Positions 22,906-31,347 of a DNA stretch of 42,963 bases are shown in pieces. The notes under the pieces were generated by a model. It was not told the DNA's origin and searched no databases. It worked only from the letters and a program-made list of their open reading frames with translations. A program made the position numbers and the translations under genes. Numbering within the stretch: the stretch's first letter is position 1; each line of letters begins with the position of its first letter. Origin of the DNA: an uncultured Ruminococcus sp. (GTDB taxonomy: Bacteria; Bacillota; Clostridia; Oscillospirales; Ruminococcaceae); assembly GCA_947169885.1 (NCBI GenBank), contig CAMVRM010000027.1, forward strand, positions 1 through 42,963, given 5' to 3'.

Positions 22906-23076
22906 TTACTCAGCCTTGGGCGCACCTACGGGACAGACACCCTCGCAAGAACCGCAGTCGATGCAAGCGGAAGCGTCGATAACGAACTTGCCGTCACCCT
23001 CAGAAATTGCGTTTACGGGGCACTGATCTGCGCAAGCGCCGCAGCTGATGCAATCGTCAGAAATCTTATAAGCCAT
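22906..23076 (-). CDS. 2[4Fe-4S] ferredoxin
   Basis: A 56-residue protein too short for many gene callers. It has two CxxCxxCxxxCP clusters, C9-C12-C15-C19-P and C38-C41-C44-C48-P, the classic clostridial 8-Fe ferredoxin, an electron carrier for hydrogenase, PFOR and similar enzymes. Length and spacing are exactly typical. ATG at 23076 is preceded by GGAGG (about 8 nt). A promoter, TTGACT-16-TATACT, lies at 23127-23154 on the minus strand. Strong codon bias suggests high expression. Confidence 0.95.
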   Translation of the reverse strand: MAYKISDDCISCGACADQCPVNAISEGDGKFVIDASACIDCGSCEGVCPVGAPKAE

Positions 23077-23126
23077 ATGTAAAACCTCCTAGGAATAAGT
23101 AGAGACTTTTTGTCCCTCTATATAAA

Positions 23127-23154
23127 AGTATAACAGAAAAACGCACAAAGTCAA
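23127..23154 (-). promoter_or_regulatory. Promoter of the ferredoxin gene
   Basis: On the minus strand TTGACT (23149-23154), 16 bp, TATACT (23127-23132). Confidence 0.6.
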
Positions 23155-23309
23155 GTGTTTTTTGCAAAATGTTACAGTAATTTTAACATCGTTCAACAAA
23201 TTATTAACAGATGAAGGCTTGTTCATACTTTGTTAGTAAGTCTAAGCTAACTAAAATGGCATATTGCATAATTTTTTCATAAATCGACAGGATTTTTTTA
23301 AAAATACGC

Positions 23310-23338
23310 TTGACAAATCGGTAAAAATATTATATAAT
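23310..23338 (+). promoter_or_regulatory. Promoter of the EF-G-like gene
   Basis: Perfect TTGACA (23310-23315), 17 bp, perfect TATAAT (23333-23338), about 105 bp before the start codon. The rest of the gap 23155-23309 is AT-rich with no gene. Confidence 0.8.
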
Positions 23339-23443
23339 AGATTCATACGGTTGACTGTTTTTAGGCAAAGTGACAACTCACTTGAAATTACTTAAAGGAG
23401 ACTGTAACGATATTCAATTTTTTTATGTAAGGAGCGAACTGTT

Positions 23444-25525
23444 TTGAAAAGCTATGACAACACAAAGATCAAAAATATTGCAATTGCGGGGCACGCAGGC
23501 TCGGGCAAGACCACTCTGACTGAGGCTCTGCTTTACAGCGCAGGCGTTACTGACCGCTTCGGCAAGGTGCTTGAAGGAAACACTGTTTCTGACTACACCG
23601 CTGAGGAAATTGCACGCAAATGCTCGGTATATACTTCCCTTTCCTGCTACGAAAAGGACGGCTTTAAAGTTAATCTGCTTGACACCCCCGGACTTATCGA
23701 CTACGAACAGTCCATGGTCGAGGGCATTTCCGCCTGCGGCTGCTGCATGATAACCGTTTCGGCAAAGTCGGGCGTTAAAGTCGGCACTCACAAGGCTTAT
23801 AATTACGCTAAGAAAATGAACAAACCGTCTGTCTTTGTTGTTACAAAGCTGGACGATGAAAATGCAAACTTCAACAACGTTCTGACCCAGCTCAAAACCG
23901 AGTTCGGTCCTACCGTTTGCCCTGTTGTGTTCCCTGTTGTTGCGGATCACAAGATCGTGTCCTATGTGAACCTTATCGAAATGAAGGCTTACAAATACGA
24001 GGACGGCAAGGCTGTTGAGACTGATATGCCGACTGCGGAAGTCAGCGAGAAAATGGAGTACCGCATCGACGGTCTGATCGAGGCTGTTTCCGAGGCGGTC
24101 GCTGAGACTGACGAGGAACTTATGGACAAGTTCTTCTCGGGCGAAAGCTTCACTCAGGACGAACTGGTGGACGGTATCCACAAGGGTCTGAATCAGGGCG
24201 TTATCACTCCTGTTCTGTGCGTTGCGGCGGCTGATCTGGAAGGCATTGATATGCTCATGAAAGAGATCACTCTGCTTCTTCCTGCGCCTGCCGAAAAGGA
24301 GGACAAACCCGGTGTTGACGCTTCGGGCGAACCTGTTGAGATCGCCTGCGAGCCTGATGCTCCCCTTGCGGCTTATGTGTTCAAGACTGTTGCCGATCCG
24401 TTCGTCGGAAAGATGAGCTACATCAGAGTTCAGTCGGGCACGCTGAAAAGCAACTCGGAAGTTATCAACGCTGCTACGGGCAATTCCGAGAAGATAGGTA
24501 AGCTTTATTTCATGGTCGGCAAGAAGCAGATCGAGACTAACGAAGTCGGCTGCGGCGACATCTGTGCGGCTGTAAAGCTGTCGGCAAACACGGGCGATAC
24601 GCTGTGTGACCCTGCAAGAGTCGTTGCTTTCGAGAAGCCTACTTTCCCCAAGCCGACTTACAGAGTTGCAGTGAGGGCGGCGGCTCAGAAGGACGAGAGC
24701 AAGATCTCGGGCGCTATCGCAAGAATGCTCGAAGAAGATATGTCGCTCAAATACGAGCAGGATCCCGGCACGATGGAAATGATACTTTCGACACTTGGCG
24801 GTCTGCATCTTGATTCGGTCATCAGCAAGCTGAAACGTGACTTCGGCGTTGAAGTTGTCACAAGCGTTCCTAAGATCGCTTACAAGGAGACTATCCGCAA
24901 GAAAGTCAAGGTACAGGGCAAGCACAAGAAACAGTCGGGCGGTCACGGTCAGTACGGTGACGTTTGGATCGAGTTTGAGCCGTGCATCACTGATGAGCTG
25001 ATATTTGAGACAAGAGTTGTCGGCGGTGCTGTTCCTAAGAACTTCTTCCCTGCCGTTGAAAAGGGCTTGCAGGAGTGCGTTCAGCACGGCGTTCTCGCAG
25101 GCTATCCCGTTGTCGGCTTAAAGGCGATACTTGTGGACGGTTCTTACCACGATGTTGACTCCTCCGAAATGGCGTTCAAGACTGCGGCTTCTATCGCATT
25201 CAAGGAAGGTATCCCGAAAGCTGAACCCATGCTTCTTGAACCTGTCGGCAACCTGACAGTTACTGTTCCCGATGACAAGACGGGCGACATAATCGGCGAG
25301 ATCAACAAGCGCCGTGGCAGAGTTATGGGCATGATCCCCTCCGAGACTGAAAAGGGCATGACTGACGTTACCGCAGAAGTGCCGATCTCCGAGATGAACG
25401 ACTTCACGCTCACGCTCCGTCAGATGACACAGGGTCAGGGCAGCTTTGATCTGGAAGTTGCACGCTATGACCAGCTCCCTGCTAACCTTGTTACGGCTGT
25501 TATTGCGGCTTCTAAGAGCGAATGA
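23444..25525 (+). CDS. Elongation factor G-like GTPase (EF-G paralogue)
   Basis: The 693-residue product is collinear with EF-G domains I-V. Its GTPase motifs are unlike canonical EF-G: G1 GHAGSGKTTLTE (16-27) instead of AHIDAGKTTTTE, and G4 TKLD instead of NKMD. G3 DTPG is kept. Domain IV keeps KHKKQSGGHGQYGDVWIE. This is the divergent EF-G-like subfamily annotated beside the true FusA; whether it translocates, recycles ribosomes or only hydrolyses GTP is unclear. It stands alone with its own consensus promoter rather than in the str operon. TTG at 23444 follows AAGGAG at 8-9 nt. Terminator at 25551-25592. Confidence 0.85.
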   Translation: MKSYDNTKIKNIAIAGHAGSGKTTLTEALLYSAGVTDRFGKVLEGNTVSDYTAEEIARKCSVYTSLSCYEKDGFKVNLLDTPGLIDYEQSMVEGISACGCCMITVSAKSGVKVGTHKAYNYAKKMNKPSVFVVTKLDDENANFNNVLTQLKTEFGPTVCPVVFPVVADHKIVSYVNLIEMKAYKYEDGKAVETDMPTAEVSEKMEYRIDGLIEAVSEAVAETDEELMDKFFSGESFTQDELVDGIHKGLNQGVITPVLCVAAADLEGIDMLMKEITLLLPAPAEKEDKPGVDASGEPVEIACEPDAPLAAYVFKTVADPFVGKMSYIRVQSGTLKSNSEVINAATGNSEKIGKLYFMVGKKQIETNEVGCGDICAAVKLSANTGDTLCDPARVVAFEKPTFPKPTYRVAVRAAAQKDESKISGAIARMLEEDMSLKYEQDPGTMEMILSTLGGLHLDSVISKLKRDFGVEVVTSVPKIAYKETIRKKVKVQGKHKKQSGGHGQYGDVWIEFEPCITDELIFETRVVGGAVPKNFFPAVEKGLQECVQHGVLAGYPVVGLKAILVDGSYHDVDSSEMAFKTAASIAFKEGIPKAEPMLLEPVGNLTVTVPDDKTGDIIGEINKRRGRVMGMIPSETEKGMTDVTAEVPISEMNDFTLTLRQMTQGQGSFDLEVARYDQLPANLVTAVIAASKSE

Positions 25526-25550
25526 TGCTTAACTTTTAGCAAGTAAAATC

Positions 25551-25592
25551 ATACCCTTGTTCCGAGACTTAAACTTGGAGCAAGGGTATTTT
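25551..25592 (+). terminator. Terminator of the EF-G-like gene
   Basis: ATACCCTTG (25551-25559) and TCC pair with GGA and CAAGGGTAT (25577-25589) with one bulge, followed by TTTTG. Confidence 0.85.
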
Positions 25593-25710
25593 GTTATTTT
25601 ATACAATTATTCTTGCGTAATTTTAGTGATATTTACGTATAAAAAATTTTCGAGAAGATGTAATATGATCCGATCGGGTTTCGTCAGTATTTGTAAAGGA
25701 GGCGTTTAGC

Positions 25711-27057
25711 ATGAAAAATACAAAATTTTTAAGCGCAATAATGGCAATAACAGTTATGTTCGGAGCGGTGGGCTGCGGCTCGGCTGACAGATCGGAGTCG
25801 AACGGCGGAGCATATGACCCCTCGCCGAGATTAAAAAGCGAGGGCACGGCAGCGGCGAGAGAGGAAGCTGCCGCAGATGATGTCGTCAAAGGCGCAGAAG
25901 CCGAGGCGGATTTTGAGGGCGAACTCATGACCGAGGAACTCATGACGGCTGACGCTGAAATGGCTGACGGGGACGTTGCGGCTAAGGGAGAAGATGCAGG
26001 TGAATTAGCTGACGAACCAGCGGAAAATGGCGAGCCTGAACCCGATCAGCTTCCCGAAGCGGGTCAGCTGACCGCCGCCGAGTGGAACGATAATGCGAAC
26101 TGGGGTTTCTTCACGAATCTGGTGAACACTCAGCTGATCTCATTCCCGAGCTACGGCATCGACCCGAGGTTCAGAACGGCTGTGACGGTGACGAATGCGG
26201 ACGGGGCGGCTGTTCCCAACGCTAAGGTCAAGCTGCTGGACGAGAAAGGGAATGTTCTGTGGAGCGCTGTTGCGGACAAAAACGGTGCGGCGTATCTGTT
26301 CGGACAGGGCGGCGTGAACGTTGAGGTGACAAGCGGCGACAAAACTCAGACGTTCGAGGTCAAGAGCAGCGGCGGCAACGAGCAGTCGGGCGAGATGTCG
26401 GGCAGCAGCGAGGTCACGGCGGTAATGGAGGACTCGGGCAAGCTGTACAAGGAAACGGAGATAATGTTCATCGTGGACACAACGGGTTCTATGGGGGACG
26501 AGATGCTGTTTCTGCAAAGCGAGTTCTCGGCGATAACTAAGGCGGTCGGCACGGAGAATATCAAGTATTCGGTCAACTTCTACCGTGACGAGGGTGACGA
26601 TTATGTTGTCAAGACGAATCCCTTTACAACTGACATTGGCGAACTGCAAAAGCTGATAAATGCCGAAAGTGCTGACGGCGGCGGAGACTTGCCCGAGGCG
26701 GTCGCTGAGGCGCTTGACGAGTCGATCGTGAATATGCAGTGGAGCGATGAGACTGTGAAGCTTGCGTTCCTCATTTTCGATGCACCTCCTCACGAAGAGA
26801 AAGCGGACATGGTTGCGGCGGCGGCAAAAGCGGCGGCAGAAAAAGGCGTGAGGATAATACCTGTGGTGTCCTCGAATGCGCAGCGTGAGACGGAACTTTT
26901 CGGGCGTGCGGCTGCGGCTGTTACGGGCGGAACATATGTTTTCCTGACGGACGATTCGGGCATAGGCGACTCGCATCTTGAACCGATAATCGGCGATTAC
27001 GAAGTCGAGAAACTGTATGACCTCATCATCAGAGTTATCAACGATTACAGACAATAA
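25711..27057 (+). CDS. VWA-domain lipoprotein
   Basis: The 448-residue product begins with a lipoprotein signal (MKNTKFLSAIMAITVMFGAV then G-C22 lipobox). A 110-residue acidic, Ala/Glu-rich linker (~30-115) follows, then a carboxypeptidase-regulatory-like beta domain (~150-215). The von Willebrand A domain (~245-440) has the MIDAS start FIVDTTGSMGDEM, a DxTxS-type variant. The protein is probably anchored outside the membrane and binds a protein or matrix partner through a metal. AAAGGAGG precedes the ATG. It is a single-gene unit with terminator 27083-27118; no partner is adjacent. Confidence 0.8.
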   Translation: MKNTKFLSAIMAITVMFGAVGCGSADRSESNGGAYDPSPRLKSEGTAAAREEAAADDVVKGAEAEADFEGELMTEELMTADAEMADGDVAAKGEDAGELADEPAENGEPEPDQLPEAGQLTAAEWNDNANWGFFTNLVNTQLISFPSYGIDPRFRTAVTVTNADGAAVPNAKVKLLDEKGNVLWSAVADKNGAAYLFGQGGVNVEVTSGDKTQTFEVKSSGGNEQSGEMSGSSEVTAVMEDSGKLYKETEIMFIVDTTGSMGDEMLFLQSEFSAITKAVGTENIKYSVNFYRDEGDDYVVKTNPFTTDIGELQKLINAESADGGGDLPEAVAEALDESIVNMQWSDETVKLAFLIFDAPPHEEKADMVAAAAKAAAEKGVRIIPVVSSNAQRETELFGRAAAAVTGGTYVFLTDDSGIGDSHLEPIIGDYEVEKLYDLIIRVINDYRQ

Positions 27058-27082
27058 TTTTTTCAGACAGCAAAACGGATAA

Positions 27083-27118
27083 AACCGCCCGACTTCCAAA
27101 AGAGGTCGGGCGGTTTGA
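27083..27118 (+). terminator. Terminator of the VWA gene
   Basis: Perfect 11-bp stem AACCGCCCGAC/GTCGGGCGGTT (27083-27115) followed by TTTG. Confidence 0.85.
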
Positions 27119-27130
27119 TTATCAGAAAGC

Positions 27131-27170
27131 AAATAAAAGAACCTGCCGATCGCTCAGCAGGCTCTTATTT
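27131..27170 (-). terminator. Terminator of the surface-protein gene
   Basis: On the minus strand an AAGAGCCTGC/GCAGGTTCTT-type stem is followed by TTATTT. It lies 40 bp after the stop. Confidence 0.7.
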
Positions 27171-27208
27171 TATGACCTTATGGTCGGAGTTTCAGTTAGG
27201 TTACTGAA

Positions 27209-28972
27209 TTAGTCCTTCTTCTTGGAAACTACCATTGCAGCGCCAGCAAGGAGAACGCCAACTGCGCCGAGTGCAGCAGCACCGGTAGACGGGTTAGTGT
27301 CAGTCTTGGCGGTTGTAGTAGTGGAAGTTGTAGCCTTCGAGCTTGAAGAAGCGGAAGAGGAAGAAGAAGATGCAGTCGAAGAAGTGGTAGATGTTGTAGC
27401 ATCAGCATTAGAGCTGCTGTCGGAAGCTGCTGTCGAAGAAGTAGTATCAACTACGCTGCTGGAATCAGGAACATCTATGCTCTCAAAGCCGAGTGCGATC
27501 TCCTTGAGCAGGATATAGGGGCAATCAGCAGACTCTGCGCTGTCGTTCCAACCCATTGCGATAACGTCGATGGTAGAACCAGCGGAGAACGGAGTGTTAA
27601 CTACTACCTTACCTGTGCCAGCCTCAGCCTTGATAACGTCAGCGTTAAGGATGATGATCTTGTCCTCTTCCTTTTCAGCGTCTTCAACAGTTACGTCCCA
27701 GCCGACCTCAGAGCCGCCTACTGCGTAGTAGGTCTTGTTGCCCTCAGCATCGGTAACAACGATCTTGTAGCAGCACCAGTCATTCCAGTATGCAGGATCG
27801 TCAGTTGTGCCCATACCCTCGAGAGTAAGAGTTGCAGAAGTGTACTCTACGTCCTCGTCAAGGTCAGTAGGCTCAAAGTGGAAAGGATTGTTGTAGGAGA
27901 TGCCTTCGCCGATCTCGTATACAACAGAGTTATCCTCCTCAGCAGCTTTATAGTCAACGGTAACTTCGGTAACGTCGATACCGTAAACCTGGAAGCCGAG
28001 ACCGCCCTCGTCATCAGGGAACTTAGCAGCCTGCTTCTTGAGGAGTGCGATACCGTCAGCGTTCAGAGTGAAAGTAGCTGTCTGCTCCTTGCCGCCTGCG
28101 GGATATGCGATGATATAGCCATCATTCTGGAGTACGGGAGTACCAACACTGGAGCCATGCTCTTCCAGTTCCTCAGCAGTGAAGCTGCTCTTGAGGTCGA
28201 TACCTTCGATAGTATCTCTCTCGCCCTCAGCATAAAGCTTCATCCAACCGGTGTTGTTGGAGAAAGGTCCAGCCAGATAGTAATCATAGCCGTCTTCAAG
28301 AGTGTAATTGATAGTGATAGTAGCGCCCTCGCCCTCGGGGATAGCCTCGAATGCGGACAGCGGAACGAAACCGTCACCGCTCCAGTCGCCTGCATAGCCT
28401 ACGCCTGTGTCAACAGTGTAAGGAAGTTCGATAGCAACAGGGTCAGCCTTAGACTCGGAATCGGTTGCAGACTCAGAATCAGCAGCAGACTCGGAGTCAG
28501 TTGCGGACTCGGAATCCTCCTCGCCGTTGTCAACGAGAACGTTCCAGGAGATGTTGCAGCTGTCGCCAACGTTACCTGTGCCGATAACAACGCTTAAATA
28601 GTAGATGTCGCTTGTGAAGTTGATGTCATCCAGTCTGAAAGACTTGCCCTTTTCGGTCTGCTTCCAGTAGCTGTCCTCGCCTGTTGTAGCGTCCTTGCCT
28701 GTTACCTCAGTGCTGTTGTAACCGATAAGGAAATCTACGTCATCAGCAGTCTCGAACTCGATGCCTACAACGTCCTCGGGAGAAACGTCGCCAAGCAGCT
28801 CGTCAACGGGAATAGAAGCCTGTGTCCACCATGCAGAAGCTTCATCTGTGATCTCTACTTTGGTATTACCGGAGTTGCCCACTTCCTCAGCAGCGTAAAC
28901 GCTGACCATAGAGAACATGGAAGCTGCGATAGCAGCAGCAGAAAGTCCGGCTAAAATCTTAGATGCCTTCAT
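27209..28972 (-). CDS. Large secreted surface protein with NPSTG C-terminal anchor
   Basis: The 587-residue product has a signal peptide (1-27, ending VYAAEE), two beta-rich halves (~35-150 and ~180-500) that look like carbohydrate-binding-module-type sandwiches, joined by an acidic Ser-Asp linker (repeats of DSES, ~153-176). A Ser/Thr-rich stalk (~505-555) leads to NPSTG (~560), a hydrophobic helix and KKKD, the layout of a sortase-anchored protein. The motif is NPSTG instead of LPXTG. No sortase gene lies in the window. Function is unknown; glycan or surface adhesion is plausible. GGAGG precedes the ATG at 28972. Promoter at 29051-29079. Confidence 0.75.
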   Translation of the reverse strand: MKASKILAGLSAAAIAASMFSMVSVYAAEEVGNSGNTKVEITDEASAWWTQASIPVDELLGDVSPEDVVGIEFETADDVDFLIGYNSTEVTGKDATTGEDSYWKQTEKGKSFRLDDINFTSDIYYLSVVIGTGNVGDSCNISWNVLVDNGEEDSESATDSESAADSESATDSESKADPVAIELPYTVDTGVGYAGDWSGDGFVPLSAFEAIPEGEGATITINYTLEDGYDYYLAGPFSNNTGWMKLYAEGERDTIEGIDLKSSFTAEELEEHGSSVGTPVLQNDGYIIAYPAGGKEQTATFTLNADGIALLKKQAAKFPDDEGGLGFQVYGIDVTEVTVDYKAAEEDNSVVYEIGEGISYNNPFHFEPTDLDEDVEYTSATLTLEGMGTTDDPAYWNDWCCYKIVVTDAEGNKTYYAVGGSEVGWDVTVEDAEKEEDKIIILNADVIKAEAGTGKVVVNTPFSAGSTIDVIAMGWNDSAESADCPYILLKEIALGFESIDVPDSSSVVDTTSSTAASDSSSNADATTSTTSSTASSSSSSASSSSKATTSTTTTAKTDTNPSTGAAALGAVGVLLAGAAMVVSKKKD

Positions 28973-29050
28973 TTTTAAATTCCTCCATTATAAAAGATTT
29001 TTGCGAATATACCATAGGGTTATAATCAGTCCCTTGATAATCATGACTAT

Positions 29051-29079
29051 ATTATATCACAAGTCTATCATATTTGCAA
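29051..29079 (-). promoter_or_regulatory. Promoter of the surface-protein gene
   Basis: On the minus strand TTGCAA (29074-29079), 17 bp, TATAAT (29051-29056). The gap to the WYL gene (29080-29235) shows nothing else. Confidence 0.55.
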
Positions 29080-29235
29080 TTGACAATCCTTACAAATCGT
29101 AGCAAGCATAACTAACACCTATGAGTTATATTGCACAAAACCTACCCTGTTTATACAACAATATGAAACTATCGGTCAGTTTTTGATTACAATTAGTAAC
29201 ATTTTCCTATATGAAATCTGTGACCGTTTTGTAAC

Positions 29236-30222
29236 TTATTGACCGTTTTTATATCTTTCCGCCATTGCCGAAAGACGTTCAGCAGCCATTTCACGGACAA
29301 AGCCCGGAGAGGCTATGTAAGCTCGTTCGCCGAAACCGAACAGCCAGCCCCAGAACGCCGCCGACAGCTGCACCGACACGTCAACGCTCAGATCATCGCC
29401 GTTTTCCTGACGGACGGCTATCTTATCGCCGAAGCGGTCAAACACATCATCAAGTATCGACTTATCGAAGCGGATACGAATTTTTTCTTCAAGACCCTCA
29501 TGGTTTTCGAGGGGAGCTTTGAGTTTGCGTGCTGCTATTTCCTCTTCCTGAGTAAGTCCCTCACGTTTTTTCTCGAGAAGTTCGGGGTCAGAAAGGCGGT
29601 CGGCACGCAGGCGGACGATACCGCCGTTATTTTCTTCAAGGCGGCATATTATATAATAGTGATCGTTTTCCCACACGGTCAGGAAAGGCGACACAGCCAC
29701 ACGTCTGCCCTGACGTTTTCTGTCTGCGCCTGTTTCGCCGAGAGTTACTGAAAGCTGTTTATCGGCGAGGACGGCTTCATTCACGGCATCGACTACCGCA
29801 TAAGTCTGGTCGTTTGAAGATTTGGTGCGGTTCTCGATGTGGATATTGCGCCTGAGTGCAGGGGCTTTGTGTTCGCTGGTCAGACGCTGGATCTTTTTGA
29901 TAAGTTCGCCCGAGCGCTTTATCGTTAAAAATCTTGATGAAGCGACTGCATCGACCAGGATGCGCAGTTCCTCGGCAGTGAACAATCTTGATGCCATGTA
30001 ATACGCATTGGAGTGACCGCTCTTGGTGGTGCGTATGTCAAGCCCCGAGTCACAGAGCGTTGCTATGTCATCGTAGATAGTTTTTCGCTCAGCTTTGATG
30101 TCCATTTCTTTGAGTATCTCGATAAGCTGATTGCCTGTTATAGCGTGAGATTCGTCGGTACGCTGATTAAAAAGCTGTTCCATTTGCAGCAGTTTTTGTT
30201 TTTGTTTTGATACGCCTGCCAA
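29236..30222 (-). CDS. WYL-domain transcriptional regulator
   Basis: From TTG at 30222 the product is 328 residues. An N-terminal HTH (HTH_11 type, ~1-75: TGNQLIEILKEMDIKAERKT) is followed by the WYL linker (EELRILVDAVASSRFLT). A WYL/WCX sensor domain (~130-320) has VAVSPFLTVWENDHYYIICR. WYL regulators often bind single-stranded nucleic acid or DNA-damage products and control repair or defence genes. The TTG was chosen because GGGGAGG lies 9 nt upstream and the DUF896 stop is only 4 nt away; the longer frame (to 30276) overlaps the upstream gene. It is the second gene of a two-gene operon and could regulate the phage cassette that starts 0.8 kb to the right, though nothing proves this. Confidence 0.85.
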   Translation of the reverse strand: MAGVSKQKQKLLQMEQLFNQRTDESHAITGNQLIEILKEMDIKAERKTIYDDIATLCDSGLDIRTTKSGHSNAYYMASRLFTAEELRILVDAVASSRFLTIKRSGELIKKIQRLTSEHKAPALRRNIHIENRTKSSNDQTYAVVDAVNEAVLADKQLSVTLGETGADRKRQGRRVAVSPFLTVWENDHYYIICRLEENNGGIVRLRADRLSDPELLEKKREGLTQEEEIAARKLKAPLENHEGLEEKIRIRFDKSILDDVFDRFGDKIAVRQENGDDLSVDVSVQLSAAFWGWLFGFGERAYIASPGFVREMAAERLSAMAERYKNGQ

Positions 30223-30226
30223 GATC

Positions 30227-30463
30227 TTATACCTCCCCGTTGGATCTTTTGTCTGTTTTTTCGTACTTTGGCACAACTCTGTGCCTTGTTCCGTCGGGTT
30301 CTTCGATAGTCAGCTGCCGCAGATCCGCACGCAGCGAACCTGTTACCGCCGCACGATATTCATTGCGAAGAGTTTCTCGCTCTGACTTTTCCGCATCGGT
30401 AAGGTCACGGGTGCGTGAGATCGCAGTCAGTTCCGACAATCTTGAAAGCTTTCTGCTCTCCAT
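30227..30463 (-). CDS. DUF896/YnzC-family small protein
   Basis: The 78-residue product matches the YnzC/DUF896 family, small conserved cytoplasmic Firmicutes proteins of unresolved function. The family pattern is seen in LSRLSELTAISRTRDLTDAE, the RETLRNEYRAAVTGSLRADL block and the IEEPDG tail. Family length is about 75-80 residues. Four nt separate its stop from the WYL-gene TTG, giving coupling. AGGG precedes the ATG at 30463. It is unusual to see this gene driving a WYL regulator. Confidence 0.85.
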   Translation of the reverse strand: MESRKLSRLSELTAISRTRDLTDAEKSERETLRNEYRAAVTGSLRADLRQLTIEEPDGTRHRVVPKYEKTDKRSNGEV

Positions 30464-30555
30464 GTTTTTTCCCTCATTTCAAATAGTCAAGAAAAACAGC
30501 TTCCCTTTTTTTGCGGCACGCAAAACACGCACGAAATGCACATTCTCCAAACGGG

Positions 30556-30778
30556 CAAACTGTCCGTAATATGCACCGATACGCCGCATGGGTTCTGTTT
30601 TTTACACAAGTACTGCGTTATGCTCTGAGCGGAAAAAATCGGACTGTTCGGAAAAGATCAACATATTCCCGAGGATATTTTTATTTAAAGTCCGTAAAAT
30701 CCCCCTCAAATATAACGTACATATATTATACCACACTTTCGGAGATAATGCAACATTCAAAATGCACAAACTGTCCGT
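30556..30778. repeat. Duplicated 12-mer in the gap before the phage cassette
   Basis: CAAACTGTCCGT occurs at 30556-30567 and again at 30767-30778, with related flanks (AATGCAC nearby in both cases). The gap 30464-30926 otherwise contains no clear gene, although short unsupported frames exist. The motif could be a regulator binding site for the divergent DUF896-WYL operon. Confidence 0.35.
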
Positions 30779-30926
30779 TAATTTTCCCTCAGTTTACACA
30801 AAAATCACTCAATCGACGGAGTTTTTCTCTGTTTTTCATCTCAAAATGATACCGCTTTGTAATTTTGGCGTTACCACTTTGTATCATTGTTATTACAAGC
30901 CGTAATTTTCATGTAAACGTGCAAAA

Positions 30927-31040
30927 TGTGAACTTCGTTTTGTTCAAGTTCACAAAATTTCTTGAAAAGTATTGACAATCTGAGTTTTGTGGGTATAATA
31001 GATTACAGAAAGCAGCAAAACGGCAAACAAATGTGAACTT
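30927..31040 (+). promoter_or_regulatory. Promoter and inverted-repeat operator of the phage cassette
   Basis: TTGACA (30972-30977), 16 bp, TATAAT (30994-30999) is a consensus promoter 55 bp ahead of the first gene. Just upstream is a 9-bp inverted repeat, TGTGAACTT (30927-30935) and AAGTTCACA (30946-30954) with a 10-bp centre. The half-site TGTGAACTT recurs at 31032-31040, right before the first ribosome site. A repressor bound to both would block transcription and translation. Confidence 0.7.
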
Positions 31041-31053
31041 CAGGAGGTATAAT

Positions 31054-31338
31054 GTGAACAACATGGATATATCAAAGAATACTGTATCGGAACTGTCAAA
31101 GGAATACTACGACAGCGCCGACAAACTTGAAAAGCGGCTGCACGAACTTATCGAAAAGTTAAACAGCAGACCTGACCCTGCGGAACTTCCCATGCTGGAA
31201 AAGAGGATAAATGTTCTCAATTCCGAGATATGGGAGCTGAGGGACACGGCAGGAAAGCTTATGAAAGCAGGAAGCGAGCCGCCGCTTACTCCAAGTCTTG
31301 CGGCGAGGGAAAAGCTGGCGAGAAAGAAAGCTGTTTAA
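31054..31338 (+). CDS. Small coiled-coil protein, first gene of the phage cassette
   Basis: The 94-residue product is highly charged and predicted coiled coil throughout (e.g. LEKRLHELIEKLNSR, LEKRINVLNSEIWELR). GTG at 31054 was chosen because GGAGG lies 6 nt upstream; ATG at 31063 is too far and ATG at 31033 precedes the ribosome site. It is followed 9 bp later by the TerS gene. It may be an accessory packaging or regulatory protein; no HTH is visible. I do not recognise the family. Confidence 0.6.
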   Translation: MNNMDISKNTVSELSKEYYDSADKLEKRLHELIEKLNSRPDPAELPMLEKRINVLNSEIWELRDTAGKLMKAGSEPPLTPSLAAREKLARKKAV

Positions 31339-31347
31339 GGAGGAGAC

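Noticed and set aside
23423-25087. A 554-codon frame on the minus strand opposite the EF-G-like gene
   Set aside because: It lies wholly antisense to an intact EF-G-like gene with strong motifs, lacks its own ribosome site and has no recognisable domain. It is a shadow caused by codon bias.
26140-27132. A 330-codon minus-strand frame opposite the VWA gene
   Set aside because: It reads through the terminator hairpin of the VWA gene and has no family signature, whereas the plus-strand VWA and lipobox motifs are clear.
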